64,000 nucleotides of DNA from Carpediemonas membranifera (taxonomy: Eukaryota > Fornicata), in contig JAHDYR010000012.1 in NCBI GenBank assembly GCA_019828565.1, positions 434,001 through 498,000 on the forward strand, given 5' to 3'. This document shows positions 48,193 through 57,398 of this stretch, one piece after another. Positions within the stretch are counted from its first letter, which is position 1, and every line of letters starts with the position of its first letter. The notes under the pieces were generated by a model. The model worked only from the letters and a program-made list of their open reading frames with translations. It did no database searches and was not told the origin of the DNA. Both the position numbers and the translations under genes were made by a program.

Positions 48193-48411
48193 AACTTTTA
48201 TGTAATCAACGACAAACTGTCTAGCGAGCGGCGAGGCGCAGCCGAGCTTCGCGAGCCTGAGCGCAGCGAAGCAGTTTGAGGCTATGGGGTGCGTCGGGGT
48301 CCTCCGTCGCTCCATCCAGTGAGTCGCTGGCGAGTCAACAAAACCAACAAGAACACTCTGAAGCGCTCTGCACGAGCCGATTGCTACACCAATATCAGAA
48401 TTGAGTAACAA

Positions 48412-49940
48412 TTAGTGGGAGAGGCCCAAATCCTCTGCTGCAGCATGTGCTGCGTCGCATTGCTTGATGAACGCTGCATATGTGTGCACTTGCCCTCTCA
48501 TGCATGCCAAGAAAGCGTTATCAGCCATCTCGCGGACCTGCTCAGCCTTAAGACCAAGTTCATCGCGCAAATCGTCCGTCCAGCCCCTTCCGTGCACTCT
48601 TCCAACGTCACCGTTGTGAAGCGTCACCGCGGGTATGAGCTTGACGTCCCAGTTGGAGTACTGGGCGCGCTTGCTCGTCATGGCCTGAGACACGTGGTTG
48701 CTGACGACGTTGTCAATGACGATTGCCTTCACGCCAGGTTTCGTGAGGAGGATGTCCGCCCGCGCCTTCATAGGCTTGGTCCGGTCAATGGTCCACTCAC
48801 TGGCCTTGTTCAACCACACCTCGGACTGGACTCTCCAGCCATAACCCTTCAGGTCTCTCACCAGCCCGTCCTTGATAGCGTTGTGACGCTCGTCGTCCAG
48901 GCCTCCACGGAGGCATGGGCAGCACAGGGTGTGAGTAGCGTTGCACACAACGGACTGGTGGTTCACGGTGCGTGCCCTGCAGAGAGGGCAGACGTCAAAT
49001 CCGGGCGTGAATGCGGGGAGGCCCAGGTGATTGCGGAAGATGGGGGCAACAGCGGCATCGGTTACCGAGCGCCCAAGAGAGGTCGGGTCGACCATCATGA
49101 ACGACCGAACGACGTTGGGCGAGACGGCGGCACTCACAGAGAGCTTGGTGGCAATAGATTCCTCAACGAGGCGAACCAAGTTCTTCTGCGTGTGGTCGGC
49201 GTCAAGAGCCTTCACATCGTCCAAGCCACTAGGCCAGTTCGACGGCGTGTTGAGCTGGGGCGGGAGACACTTGATGGCACCCGTCACGCTGTCAGGTGAG
49301 CGTGTAACACCCAGCCCTGCCAGTTGTCTCGTGGCCGCGAGGAACGCGGGAGCCCACACGACTGATGGCATTGCCAGCGCAAGCCCGCGTCTTTCGACCG
49401 GCATACTCAGGCGGAGAGCAAAGTCGTCATCGACCTCAGCCTCGCTCGACAGGATTCGGAGGATGGCCGGGACCGCCTCTTTCTTCTCAAATCCGAGCTC
49501 AGCCTCGTAGAGACCGTTGCCGACTCCACCCGTTGCGGGGGGGAACGTTACGGAAGAAGTGCTCCCACTTTGTGAGCGCACAATACTTCGCAATGATCAA
49601 CGCAGGGGCAGTTGCCTCCGGCCCCTCCTTGGCCACCATCTCTCCGGCAGCGTTAAGGAGTTGCATCACGCGACTGTTGACCTTGGCCAACTCACCCATC
49701 GCATGAGCAGCGGACCCAACCGGAACGCCCACGAGGTTTAGGCTGCGTCTTCTTGGGACGCCTCCCGAGGTGTTGCCGTCGGTAACGTCTCTGTGCGCCA
49801 CAACGCACTTCGACTTGTTGAGCCGCAGGCCGACTTCGAGGAACTTCTCCCTCGCGATCTCGACAAGGTTGTTAGCCTCTCGGCCGACACCGGGCGTCTG
49901 CAAAGGCCGATCAGTCGTGGCGACAAGATCGTCTTGGTAC
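48412..49940 (-). pseudogene. LINE reverse transcriptase C-terminal half and endonuclease domain, unit 0
   Basis: Starts at the Tyr-Gln-Asp-Asp motif and runs to a TAA at 48412. It covers the thumb, a Cys-Pro-Leu-Cys...His...Cys zinc-binding motif and a restriction-like endonuclease (Arg-Ala-Asp-Ile-Leu-Leu, then Val-Ile-Asp-Asn-Val-Val, then Lys-Arg-Ala-Gln-Tyr). A single frame change occurs at a seven-G run (49537-49543); six would restore it. The N-terminal half of the enzyme is missing, so it cannot be autonomous. Confidence 0.8.
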
Positions 49941-50246
49941 CTTCAGGGCTTTCACGGTAAAGCGTACGATGTGTTTGTTCTGGACGTCGCGCATGAGCTC
50001 GACAACCGCAGTTTCAGAGCACAATGTGTTGAACACCGTGTCCGTATCACACCACAGTCTGTCAATTAGGCTTATGTCGACGAACTTCGCGTAGGTGCTA
50101 TGAACTTCGGTAAGAAGAGCACGAACATCCTCGGCGAAGACGCTTTCGCGCCATACGAGTCTCGTACGTCGTCGAGTCACCATCTGGCCTCCAGGATCAG
50201 CCTGGGGCACAGAAAATGACGACATTTCCATTTCGGGAGGGAGCAT
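49941..50246 (-). pseudogene. LINE ORF1 fragment, unit 0
   Basis: The first about 102 codons of ORF1, starting Met-Leu-Pro-Pro-Glu, essentially as in units 1 and 2, then cut where the sequence joins the divergent RT in another frame. Confidence 0.8.
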
Positions 50247-50277
50247 CGTTTATTGCCTTTTGGACGAACTGTATTGC

Positions 50278-50307
50278 GAGCGGCGAGGCGCAGCCGAGCT
50301 TCGCGAT
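50278..50307 (-). repeat. Displaced 3' terminus of LINE unit 1
   Basis: Thirty bases of the array's terminal repeat, separated from the rest of unit 1 (which resumes at 54006) by the DIRS element. Confidence 0.8.
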
Positions 50308-50364
50308 CCACAAAGTGTGGCTCTATAACAGAGAGCCCTCCTCTTAAATCCAACCAAAATGGGG
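50308..50364 (-). repeat. DIRS B2 repeat
   Basis: 57 bp identical to B1 at 50545-50601; begins TCCACAAAGTG and ends AAAATGGG on the plus strand. Followed by a nine-G run. Confidence 0.85.
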
Positions 50365-50463
50365 GGGGGCGAGTATTTACTTCGGGTGGCTTCCCCGAGC
50401 TCTTATGACAGACCCGGGTAAATCCTCGTCTCGCGGTCCGGTCAGGTCCTAACGGCTCCGACA

Positions 50464-50544
50464 CCTGCCGATGCGTTTCGAAGTGTGACCTAAAGTGCAC
50501 ATTGATCGGCGCGCGCAGGTGCCAGTGATGGTCCTGTGACAGGA
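50464..50544 (-). repeat. DIRS A2 repeat
   Basis: 81 bp identical to A1 at 53925-54005, abutting B1, so that A2-B1 recreates the joined ends expected in a circular intermediate. Confidence 0.85.
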
Positions 50545-50601
50545 TCCACAAAGTGTGGCTCTATAACAGAGAGCCCTCCTCTTAAATCCAACCAAAATGG
50601 G
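50545..50601 (-). repeat. DIRS B1 repeat
   Basis: Internal copy of the B repeat, directly adjoining A2. Confidence 0.85.
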
Positions 50602-50755
50602 ACAATCCCGCAAGACGTCCCTGTGGGACTAAAGCTTTGGGCCGGCGAGTCTATCTCGCCTCGACCAGAGTTAAGAATTAATGATGAATCCAGGCCGGCG
50701 AGTCCGTCTCGCCTCGGCCGTTCCCCTCGAACGCGGATGTTTAATGGAGGGGTGG

Positions 50756-51940
50756 TTAAAAGTGGGGCCCGAGAAGGCTGAGGTTCATCCTCCTGGTGAG
50801 GTCCTCGTTTGTTCTGATGGCGTCAGCGACATAGCTGCGGAGGGAGGTGACGTCCTTCCATGTGCCCATTGAGAGGATCACCTCCAGCGGGACTCCTGAT
50901 AGAGCCATCTCCGACGCTGCCCCCTTACGGAAGCTGTGGAGACCCGTCCGTGGACCGAACAACGCCTTCACGACTCGTCGGAGGTGTGCGGCTGTGAGCG
51001 GTTTGTCTCTGCTCAGGCGCCCGTTGACTATGACTCGCCAGATGGGGGTGTCATCAGCCAGGTAGTGTGTGCCCTCGACCCAGCGTCTAAGTGCCAAGGC
51101 CGGGTTGAAGGCGGCTGATAGCCATACGTATGGTACGCGCTTCTTAACTCCCGTTAGGATGGTCTTGGTCCGCTGAATGTGTAGGAGAATGTCGCCGTTC
51201 TTGAGTAGCTCCAGGTCGGCCGGGCATAGGGAGAGTATCTCGATGCCTCTGGACACCGTCAGATAGGCGACTGCCCCAAAGAGACATGCCTGATATGACT
51301 CAAAGTCGTCACTCCGGCGCCCCAGTGCCTCGATCATCTCAGCCTTGGTGATGGCGCGCGAGCCGCCGGTAGTTCCCGCCGTGCTGGCGCCCTTAGCCGC
51401 CTGCTTAACGATGTACTTGGAGTTGGCGGGCGGATGCCAGTCTTTGAGGAACTCCTGTAGCTGAACAATCCAGTAGCCCTTCCTCGCCACGTTCGATGGC
51501 CCGCAGAAGGAGCCTTCGTCCTTGAGGAAGGCTACAAGCTGGTCTCGATCCGACAGGCTGCGATCGCGAGAGCCTTCGAACCTGGCCACCCAGCCGGCCA
51601 CCGTCCGAGCAGACGCGTGATTAAGGTGAATCACTCTGTCCGACCTGAGGACTCTGTGGAAAACGTCCTGAACGCCATCACATTGAACCGTAGGCGTCCT
51701 CTGTCCTGTAGGTGAAGTAGGTGGGCCAGATCTGAGCTCGAAGCCGGGACGGAGAGACGGAGTTTCCAGGACGTCCAACTCTTGAGGAGTCTCATCTCCG
51801 GCGCTTGAACCTCTGGGTAGAGGAGAAAGACTGCTGAGGTCCAAGACCTCGGGTGTCCAGTCTGAGTCTGAACTCTCGCTGTCGCTATCTTCTGGACTAT
51901 GGCTGCCATAGACGAATTGGGGGCCCAGAGGACGCGACAT
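50756..51940 (-). CDS. DIRS tyrosine recombinase
   Basis: 394 residues if started at ATG 51940. The first about 90 residues are acidic/Ser-rich. The catalytic domain has the first Arg in Ser-Arg-Gly-Ile-Glu-Ile-Leu, His-x-x-Arg in Leu-His-Ser-Phe-Arg-Lys-Gly, and the nucleophile Tyr in Leu-Arg-Ser-Tyr-Val. It integrates a circular DNA copy by site-specific recombination. It overlaps the RT frame by 310 nt in another phase. The same frame stays open far upstream, but that part is a shadow of RT. Confidence 0.85.
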   Translation of the reverse strand: MSRPLGPQFVYGSHSPEDSDSESSDSDWTPEVLDLSSLSPLPRGSSAGDETPQELDVLETPSLRPGFELRSGPPTSPTGQRTPTVQCDGVQDVFHRVLRSDRVIHLNHASARTVAGWVARFEGSRDRSLSDRDQLVAFLKDEGSFCGPSNVARKGYWIVQLQEFLKDWHPPANSKYIVKQAAKGASTAGTTGGSRAITKAEMIEALGRRSDDFESYQACLFGAVAYLTVSRGIEILSLCPADLELLKNGDILLHIQRTKTILTGVKKRVPYVWLSAAFNPALALRRWVEGTHYLADDTPIWRVIVNGRLSRDKPLTAAHLRRVVKALFGPRTGLHSFRKGAASEMALSGVPLEVILSMGTWKDVTSLRSYVADAIRTNEDLTRRMNLSLLGPHF

Positions 51941-53427
51941 CCAAGCCTTACGTCTACGTCCGCTGAGACTGTCTGGACTGGACCCCACTCCGCGAGGACA
52001 GATTCCATGCTGGACTCCAGAGAGGAAGGGAGTCGTGAGAAGCCTCTGGACAGCCGATCTGCTGCCAGGTTGATGATGCCCGGAGTGTGTAGTCCACGGA
52101 GTGTCAGGTTCCGGTCCTCCGCCTCCTTCTGGATCTGGGCTAGAATGTGCAGGGCCTGAGGTGGAGCCTTCGTAGACCCCGCCTTGTTGAGCCAGGCCAG
52201 AGCTGATGTGTTGTCTGAGAAGATCGATAGCTCGCGTTGGGAACTCTGTCTGCCGATCAGACGGATGCCCTGTAGGATTCCCGCGAGCTCCTTCACGTTG
52301 ATAGATTCTGCTCTTAGTTCTGGAGTGAACGTGCCCGAGGCTGAGGTCCCATACTCGCCGTGCACGGCTGCTCCCCACTTGACTCCAGATGCGTCTGTCG
52401 ATACGACGAGGTCTAAGGAGGGGTGAGTGCCCCAAAGCGACTGAAGTTCTCTGATGTCTCGGACTGGGCGCTCTCTTAGCAGTAGCAGCCACTCTTGCAG
52501 TAGCTCCTTGGAGAGTGGGTCCTGTTGAAGGTGTCTCAGCCGGAGGAAAGCCCCGTGGGCGGTTGTAGCGAAGTAAGTCAGTCTCCCGAGGATCTTGGCC
52601 CAAGTCTCCTGATCGATGGTCTTGCCTGCCAGAGCCTGATGAATGTGAGAGGAGTAACGTTTGGCCTTGTCCGCCGGGAGGCGTATTGTAAAACTCGCGG
52701 AGTCTATCACGAGCCCCAGATAGACCAATGACTGAGTCGGTGCCCATTCTGACTTCTCCTCTGAGGTGAGGACACAGAGGTCGGCTAGAGTCCGCCTGAT
52801 GCGCGGCACCGCCCTCCTCAGGATTTCTCGGTCGCGGTGAAATAAGAGGAAGTCGTCGAGGTAGACAACGATGGTAAGACCCGTCCGAAGGGCTAGTATC
52901 TTGGCGAGTTGGTTGGTGATCGTCTGAAACACGAACGGCGATGCGCGCCAGCCGAAGCCTAGCACTCTGTACTGAAACGCTCGTCCGTCTGGAAGATAGA
53001 CTCCTAGCAGCTTGCGGTCCTCCTTCCGTACTGGTACTTGATGGTACCCGGACTTGAGGTCGAACTTGACCATCCAGTCGCCCCTCTGGAGAAGGGAGAG
53101 AGCTCTGCGCAGACCGTAGAGCCGGAAGGATGAGCGCTCTGCCGAGCAGTCGTTCAGTATCGTGAGGTTGTGAATGATCCTCTTCGACTCGCCCTTCGGC
53201 ACAGTAAACAGCGAGGCGGTGTGTCGCAGGGAAGAGGGATTCACTTGCTCTATGACGCCTGTCTCTATCAAGGAAGGAATCTGCTGGACAATGAATGGGT
53301 CGACTGTCGGCTGTTGCCTTGGTGCTGGTGGTTGACTTCTCAGACGGATCTCGACCCCGTATCGTAACCAGTTGATCACCCGTTGTGATGCTCCCAACCT
53401 CTGCCACTCCCTCCACGCCGCGTTCAT
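51631..53427 (-). CDS. DIRS reverse transcriptase-RNase H
   Basis: 598 residues, ATG 53427. RT motifs: Val-Lys-Phe-Asp-Leu-Lys-Ser-Gly-Tyr-His, Gly-Phe-Gly-Trp-Arg-Ala-Ser-Pro, and active-site Tyr-Leu-Asp-Asp. RNase H: Ser-Thr-Asp-Ala-Ser, a Glu in Asn-Val-Lys-Glu-Leu-Ala-Gly, Ser-Asp-Asn-Thr-Ser-Ala, and a last Asp in Ala-Asp-Arg-Leu-Ser-Arg-Gly. No protease or integrase, as expected for the order. The last third overlaps the recombinase frame. Confidence 0.92.
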   Translation of the reverse strand: MNAAWREWQRLGASQRVINWLRYGVEIRLRSQPPAPRQQPTVDPFIVQQIPSLIETGVIEQVNPSSLRHTASLFTVPKGESKRIIHNLTILNDCSAERSSFRLYGLRRALSLLQRGDWMVKFDLKSGYHQVPVRKEDRKLLGVYLPDGRAFQYRVLGFGWRASPFVFQTITNQLAKILALRTGLTIVVYLDDFLLFHRDREILRRAVPRIRRTLADLCVLTSEEKSEWAPTQSLVYLGLVIDSASFTIRLPADKAKRYSSHIHQALAGKTIDQETWAKILGRLTYFATTAHGAFLRLRHLQQDPLSKELLQEWLLLLRERPVRDIRELQSLWGTHPSLDLVVSTDASGVKWGAAVHGEYGTSASGTFTPELRAESINVKELAGILQGIRLIGRQSSQRELSIFSDNTSALAWLNKAGSTKAPPQALHILAQIQKEAEDRNLTLRGLHTPGIINLAADRLSRGFSRLPSSLESSMESVLAEWGPVQTVSADVDVRLGCRVLWAPNSSMAAIVQKIATARVQTQTGHPRSWTSAVFLLYPEVQAPEMRLLKSWTSWKLRLSVPASSSDLAHLLHLQDRGRLRFNVMAFRTFSTESSGRTE

Positions 53428-53441
53428 GCATGGAAAGAGGG

Positions 53442-53924
53442 TTAGGTGTGGGCTCTCTTGCCGGAGGATCCTGTCTGAGTGCGACCTCGGTCCTGAGCGC
53501 GGCCACCGCGGCGAAAATTAGCGTCGCGCTTATCGCCCTTAGACTTGGCGCGGGCCGCCAGTTCCAGGACCTCGTCGCGATCAGGCACGCCCTTCGCCTT
53601 GCAATAGTTCTCGAACCGCTCTGCAGTAGCGTCAGTGTACACGTCCTTGATTAGAAGGTACTGGATTCTTGCAAAGAGAATGTTCCCGATCTCCTTCATC
53701 TTTGCGCCGTTCTCGATCCTATTCATGGTCTTGTATACGAATCTGGCCTCATCTTCGAGGCCGAACCTCTTTGGCATCTCCAGGAACAGTGGACGGCGAG
53801 CTGCTTCTGCTTGCTGCTCCAAAATTGCTTCCGATTGTATCTTAACCAAGCGCTCCAGCTTCTCGATACGCTTGTTAAGCTCATCGGGACTGTCTTGCGG
53901 CGGCAGGTCTTCGTTATCAGACAT
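53442..53924 (-). CDS. DIRS Gag-like protein
   Basis: 160 residues, ATG 53924, which directly abuts the A1 repeat. Acidic N-terminus, a coiled helix (about 15-40), then a helical core and an Arg/Gly-rich basic tail (Arg-Arg-Gly-Gly-Arg) fitting nucleic-acid binding. Assignment rests on position, size and tail; no zinc knuckle is present. Its stop lies 14 bp before the RT start. Confidence 0.65.
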   Translation of the reverse strand: MSDNEDLPPQDSPDELNKRIEKLERLVKIQSEAILEQQAEAARRPLFLEMPKRFGLEDEARFVYKTMNRIENGAKMKEIGNILFARIQYLLIKDVYTDATAERFENYCKAKGVPDRDEVLELAARAKSKGDKRDANFRRGGRAQDRGRTQTGSSGKRAHT

Positions 53925-54005
53925 CCTGCCGATGCGTTTCGAAGTGTGACCTAAAGTGCACATTGATCGGCGCGCGCAGGTGCCAGTGATGGTCCTGTGA
54001 CAGGA
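53925..54005 (-). repeat. DIRS A1 terminal repeat
   Basis: 81 bp, 5' end of the element on the minus strand; identical to A2. Confidence 0.85.
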
Positions 54006-54162
54006 GCCTGAGCGCAGCGAAGACGTCACTCTAGTGGTCAGTATGTCGGGTTTGAGGCACTGCTCGCTCCGAAATCTCCCTTTCGACTCTCCACTCAGTC
54101 ACAACGAACGCGAACGCGAATAACGCGCAGATCACGCTCAAAGTACAGAAACAACATCAGTA

Positions 54163-56742
54163 TTAGTGGTTGAGGCCATTAGCCTCAGCTTGACGGTGCG
54201 CAGCATCCGCCTGGCGCATGAACGCATGGAACACATGAACTTGCTGCCGCATACAGGCCATCATGACCGCGTCGGCAATCTGCCCAACAGTTTCGGCATC
54301 AAGGCCCAAAACGTCGCGCATCTCATCGGTCCATCCTCTCCCATGCACAGCACCAACACCACCACTCTGGCGAACGACCACGGGAATAACCCGGACGTTC
54401 CAGTTGGCGTACTGCTCCTTCTTGCTCCGCATAGATGCAGACGCGTGATTGCTCACCACTACGTCAAGCACAACGGGTTCGGTATGGCCCGGTCTGGTCA
54501 AGAGGAGGTCCGCCCGCGCCTTGACCCGTTTGGTCCGGTCCACAGTCCACTCGCTGCCCCGTCCGAGCCAATGCTCAACTCTTACGCGCCAGGGGTGCCC
54601 GCGCAGCAGTTTGGCGAGCGTGTCGCGAATTTGGTCGTGCCGCTCCGATCCCAGCCCCTCCCTCAGGAAGGGACAGGTAAGAGAATGCTCGGCTGAGCAG
54701 GGGACAGACCGGTGGTTAACACTACGGGCCAGGCATAGCGGACAGACGTCGTGGCCTGTCTCAAAGGCAGGAAGGCCGACATGGTTGCGAAGCATCGGTG
54801 CAGCACCCTCGTCACAGGGGTTACGACCCATAGCGGCTGGATCAGCCGCGAGTAGAGACCTGATCACGTTTGGCGAGTCGACTGAAACAGTCAGTTGGCT
54901 GGAAATGTTATCCTGCAGGAGGCGTACCAACTTCTTCTGCGTGCTCTCGAGTGAGAGCTTTCTGACATCGCCATATGATGTCGGCCAATCCTTGGGCGTC
55001 GCGGCGAGAGCCGGGATGCATGGCAGTGCGTCTTGGATGAGAGCCTCGGGCCTTTCGACCTTCAGCTCTATGAGTTGTCGTGCGGCACCCAGATAGGCTG
55101 GGGCCCACACAACAGAGGGCATGGCCAATCCGAGCCCGCCTTGACTGACCGGCAGACAGAGCCTTGCGGCGAAGTCCTTGTCAGTCTCTGCGCTGGACTG
55201 GAGCAGCTTCAGGATGGCGGGGACCACCTTCTGCTGTTCGAAGTCCAGTTGCGACTCGAACATGTCACCCCCGCCCGGCGAAACATTGCGGAAGAAGTGC
55301 TCCCACTTGGTGAGGGCACACAGTTTCGTCACTAGGAGGGCAGGGGCGACGGCTTCCGCGCCAATGTCAGAGACCATCGATGCAGCAGCGTCAAGCAGCT
55401 CCATAACCTTGCGGTTAGCAGAGCCTAGCTCCCGCATGATGTGCGTGGCGGAGCCGATTGGAACACCAACCAGCTTGGTATCGCGTCTCCGTGGGACGCC
55501 ACCAGTTGTGTTGCCGTCAACGACATCCTTATGGGCTAGCACGCACTTGGCACGGTTGAGGCGGAGGCCAACCTCGTTGAACTTCTGAGCGGCGAGTTCT
55601 GTGAGATTGTTGGCCTCACGGCCGACCCCAGGCGACTGTAGCGGGCGGGTAGTGGTGGCTACAATGTCATCCTGGTAGGCACGGATGCACCACCCAGGGA
55701 AAGCCTCGCGCAAGACGTCCAGAATGGGCTTAACGCCTAAGCTGAAAAGAATTGGCGAGAGCGGGTCCCCTTGGTGAATGCCTTCAGCCGACCTCATGGT
55801 GATGCCGGAGGTAGAGAAAAGTAAGCCCCGTCGGTACATGGTCGACAGGTATGGGATGAGCGCCGGCATGTAGGCCGCCACCACCTTCATGGCGAAGGCC
55901 CTCGACAAGCATCCATAGGCGTTGGAAAGGTCGAGTGTGAGCACTGTACCGCCACTTCGGTAGACTGCACTCACCTCCTCTCCCAACCTCTCCAAGCCGC
56001 ACTTCTCACCTACTCCGAACTGGTCCTTCAGGGCACGATCGACGTCAACCAGCCGCTTACGGACGGACCAGGCGAGTGCCTTTGCCGCCACACGGCGAAT
56101 AGAGTCGCCGATCGCGACCCCTCGGACCTTCCCTTCACCTTTCGGCACAGGGACGAGAATGCAATGACTGAACACATCAGTGTAAGCTTCTCCGTTCAGG
56201 ATGTCCTGAACCAGCGGGAGCAGAGCCTGGACTAGTTCGCGCCTTGATGTCTTGTAGGCGATCTTCAGGTGAAGGAACGATAGCCCGGAGGGCCCCGGGG
56301 CCGCCTCAGACTTGAGTGTGTTGAGGATGGTCTTCAGAGTCTTAGAGGAAACTTCGACACACTGCAGGGGGTTCTCGGGGACGTCTCGCATGGGGACGTC
56401 GGGACAAAGCCCGTTGAACCCAACCTGGAGGTCCCGCAGTTGAGCGTCGATTTCAGTCGGTGTCAGGTCAGTCTCATTGGCTACCATGGACGTGGCGGCC
56501 TTCGAGACAAACCCGTGGCGAATCAGGTTCAGCGTCCGACGCCACTTGCTCGCGCTAGCGCGTCGTCCGCCTCGGTCCGACGGCGGTGCGTACAGCGTCT
56601 TGGGGTAGTCTACAACCTTAAGAGCCTCAGCCCGCTTGGCGTCGTCACCTGTCGCGTTGTTCACCTCCCTCAATCGTTCAATAAGGCCTCGTGTGAACTT
56701 CTCGCGCCCGCGCTTGGGCGGAGCGATCTTTCCGAGGAACAA
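54163..56742 (-). CDS. LINE reverse transcriptase with restriction-like endonuclease, unit 1
   Basis: About 859 codons. There is no ATG at the 5' edge (first codon TTG), which fits translation continuous with ORF1. RT palm: Ala-Ala-Pro-Gly-Pro-Ser-Gly-Leu, Val-Pro-Val-Pro-Lys-Gly-Glu-Gly, Leu-Thr-Leu-Asp-Leu-Ser-Asn-Ala-Tyr, His-Gln-Gly-Asp-Pro-Leu-Ser-Pro and active-site Tyr-Gln-Asp-Asp. C-terminal Cys-Pro-Leu-Cys...His...Cys and Arg-Ala-Asp-Leu-Leu-Leu...Val-Leu-Asp-Val-Val-Val...Lys-Glu-Gln-Tyr form an R2-like zinc motif and PD-(D/E)xK endonuclease. Such enzymes are site-specific and prime reverse transcription at the nicked target. No apurinic-type endonuclease is present. Confidence 0.92.
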   Translation of the reverse strand: MFLGKIAPPKRGREKFTRGLIERLREVNNATGDDAKRAEALKVVDYPKTLYAPPSDRGGRRASASKWRRTLNLIRHGFVSKAATSMVANETDLTPTEIDAQLRDLQVGFNGLCPDVPMRDVPENPLQCVEVSSKTLKTILNTLKSEAAPGPSGLSFLHLKIAYKTSRRELVQALLPLVQDILNGEAYTDVFSHCILVPVPKGEGKVRGVAIGDSIRRVAAKALAWSVRKRLVDVDRALKDQFGVGEKCGLERLGEEVSAVYRSGGTVLTLDLSNAYGCLSRAFAMKVVAAYMPALIPYLSTMYRRGLLFSTSGITMRSAEGIHQGDPLSPILFSLGVKPILDVLREAFPGWCIRAYQDDIVATTTRPLQSPGVGREANNLTELAAQKFNEVGLRLNRAKCVLAHKDVVDGNTTGGVPRRRDTKLVGVPIGSATHIMRELGSANRKVMELLDAAASMVSDIGAEAVAPALLVTKLCALTKWEHFFRNVSPGGGDMFESQLDFEQQKVVPAILKLLQSSAETDKDFAARLCLPVSQGGLGLAMPSVVWAPAYLGAARQLIELKVERPEALIQDALPCIPALAATPKDWPTSYGDVRKLSLESTQKKLVRLLQDNISSQLTVSVDSPNVIRSLLAADPAAMGRNPCDEGAAPMLRNHVGLPAFETGHDVCPLCLARSVNHRSVPCSAEHSLTCPFLREGLGSERHDQIRDTLAKLLRGHPWRVRVEHWLGRGSEWTVDRTKRVKARADLLLTRPGHTEPVVLDVVVSNHASASMRSKKEQYANWNVRVIPVVVRQSGGVGAVHGRGWTDEMRDVLGLDAETVGQIADAVMMACMRQQVHVFHAFMRQADAAHRQAEANGLNH

Positions 56743-56810
56743 GGCCTGACCCGGGGGAAGGAAGACATCGGGTCGATGAGCAGGGGTAGTGGGAGGTGCT
56801 GATGGCGGGG

Positions 56811-57398
56811 TTAGGGGAAACCAACCGCCGAAACGTGAGCTGCCGTGTCTGCCTGGACCTCTTCGTCAACAGGCTGCGATGACAGACCCTCGTCGTCCGT
56901 CGCGATCTCTACTGCAGAGGGAGGGACATTTGCAGCGGTCTCTGGACGCATAGCGTTGTCTCGTATCGTGCAGGCGATAATCGCAATGGACTTGGGGGCT
57001 GTGTTTGCAGAACGCAACGAAGTTGCCGTTGGCAGCGCCTGTGTGGTGATGCTGTGGGCCTTAAGGAGGTCCTTGAAGCTGTCAGCAATCGCCTTCAGGG
57101 CTTTCACGGTAAAGCGTACGATGTGTTTGTTCTGGACGTCGCGCATGAGCTCGACAACCGCAGTTTCAGAGCACAATGTGTTGAACACCGTGTCCGTATC
57201 ACACCACAGTCTGTCAATTAGGCTTATGTCGACGAACTTCGCGTAGGTGCTATGAACTTCGGTAAGAAGAGCACGAACATCCTCGGCGAAGACGCTTTCG
57301 CGCCATACGAGTCTCGTACGTCGTCGAGTCACCATCTGGCCTCCAGGATCAGCCTGGGGCACAGAAAATGACGACATTTCCATTTCGGGAGGGAGCAT
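56811..57398 (-). CDS. LINE ORF1, unit 1
   Basis: 195 codons from ATG 57398 (Met-Leu-Pro-Pro-Glu). The first five codons are encoded by the tRNA-Thr-like GCTCCCTCCCG motif. Helical core (about 30-130), then a Pro/Ala/Thr-rich end. No zinc knuckle or RRM seen; function unknown. Ends Val-Gly-Phe-Pro-stop at a CCCC-TAA; with one more C it would read on toward RT. Confidence 0.7.
   Translation of the reverse strand: MLPPEMEMSSFSVPQADPGGQMVTRRRTRLVWRESVFAEDVRALLTEVHSTYAKFVDISLIDRLWCDTDTVFNTLCSETAVVELMRDVQNKHIVRFTVKALKAIADSFKDLLKAHSITTQALPTATSLRSANTAPKSIAIIACTIRDNAMRPETAANVPPSAVEIATDDEGLSSQPVDEEVQADTAAHVSAVGFP

Larger units (their letters stand above)
48224..50277 (-). mobile_element. LINE unit 0: divergent and chimeric copy next to tRNA-Thr
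   Basis: 5' end at 50277, 3' end at 48224. From 50277 to about 49941 it is near identical to the 5' end of units 1-3. From about 49940 down it switches to a related but clearly divergent reverse-transcriptase sequence beginning exactly at the Tyr-Gln-Asp-Asp active-site codons. The 3' end shares the 48-bp GC-rich terminal sequence of the other units. It is the array's most tRNA-proximal unit. Confidence 0.8.
50308..54005 (-). mobile_element. DIRS-order tyrosine-recombinase retrotransposon with split direct repeats
   Basis: Element of 3.70 kb on the minus strand. Removing 50308-54005 restores exactly the terminal repeat seen uninterrupted at 57428 and 60880. Order on its own strand: A1 (54005-53925), Gag-like, RT-RNase H, tyrosine recombinase, B1 (50601-50545), A2 (50544-50464), about 100 bp, B2 (50364-50308). 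A1 equals A2 and B1 equals B2, the split-direct-repeat plan of PAT/Ngaro-type elements. There is no target duplication; the A-B junction and the target share GA. All three reading frames appear open, so it may be recent. Confidence 0.9.

Noticed and set aside
50756-53506. A single 916-codon minus-strand frame as one protein
   Set aside because: Its 5' two thirds overlap the RT-RNase H frame and have low-complexity, shadow-like composition. Only the part from about 51940 carries recombinase motifs.
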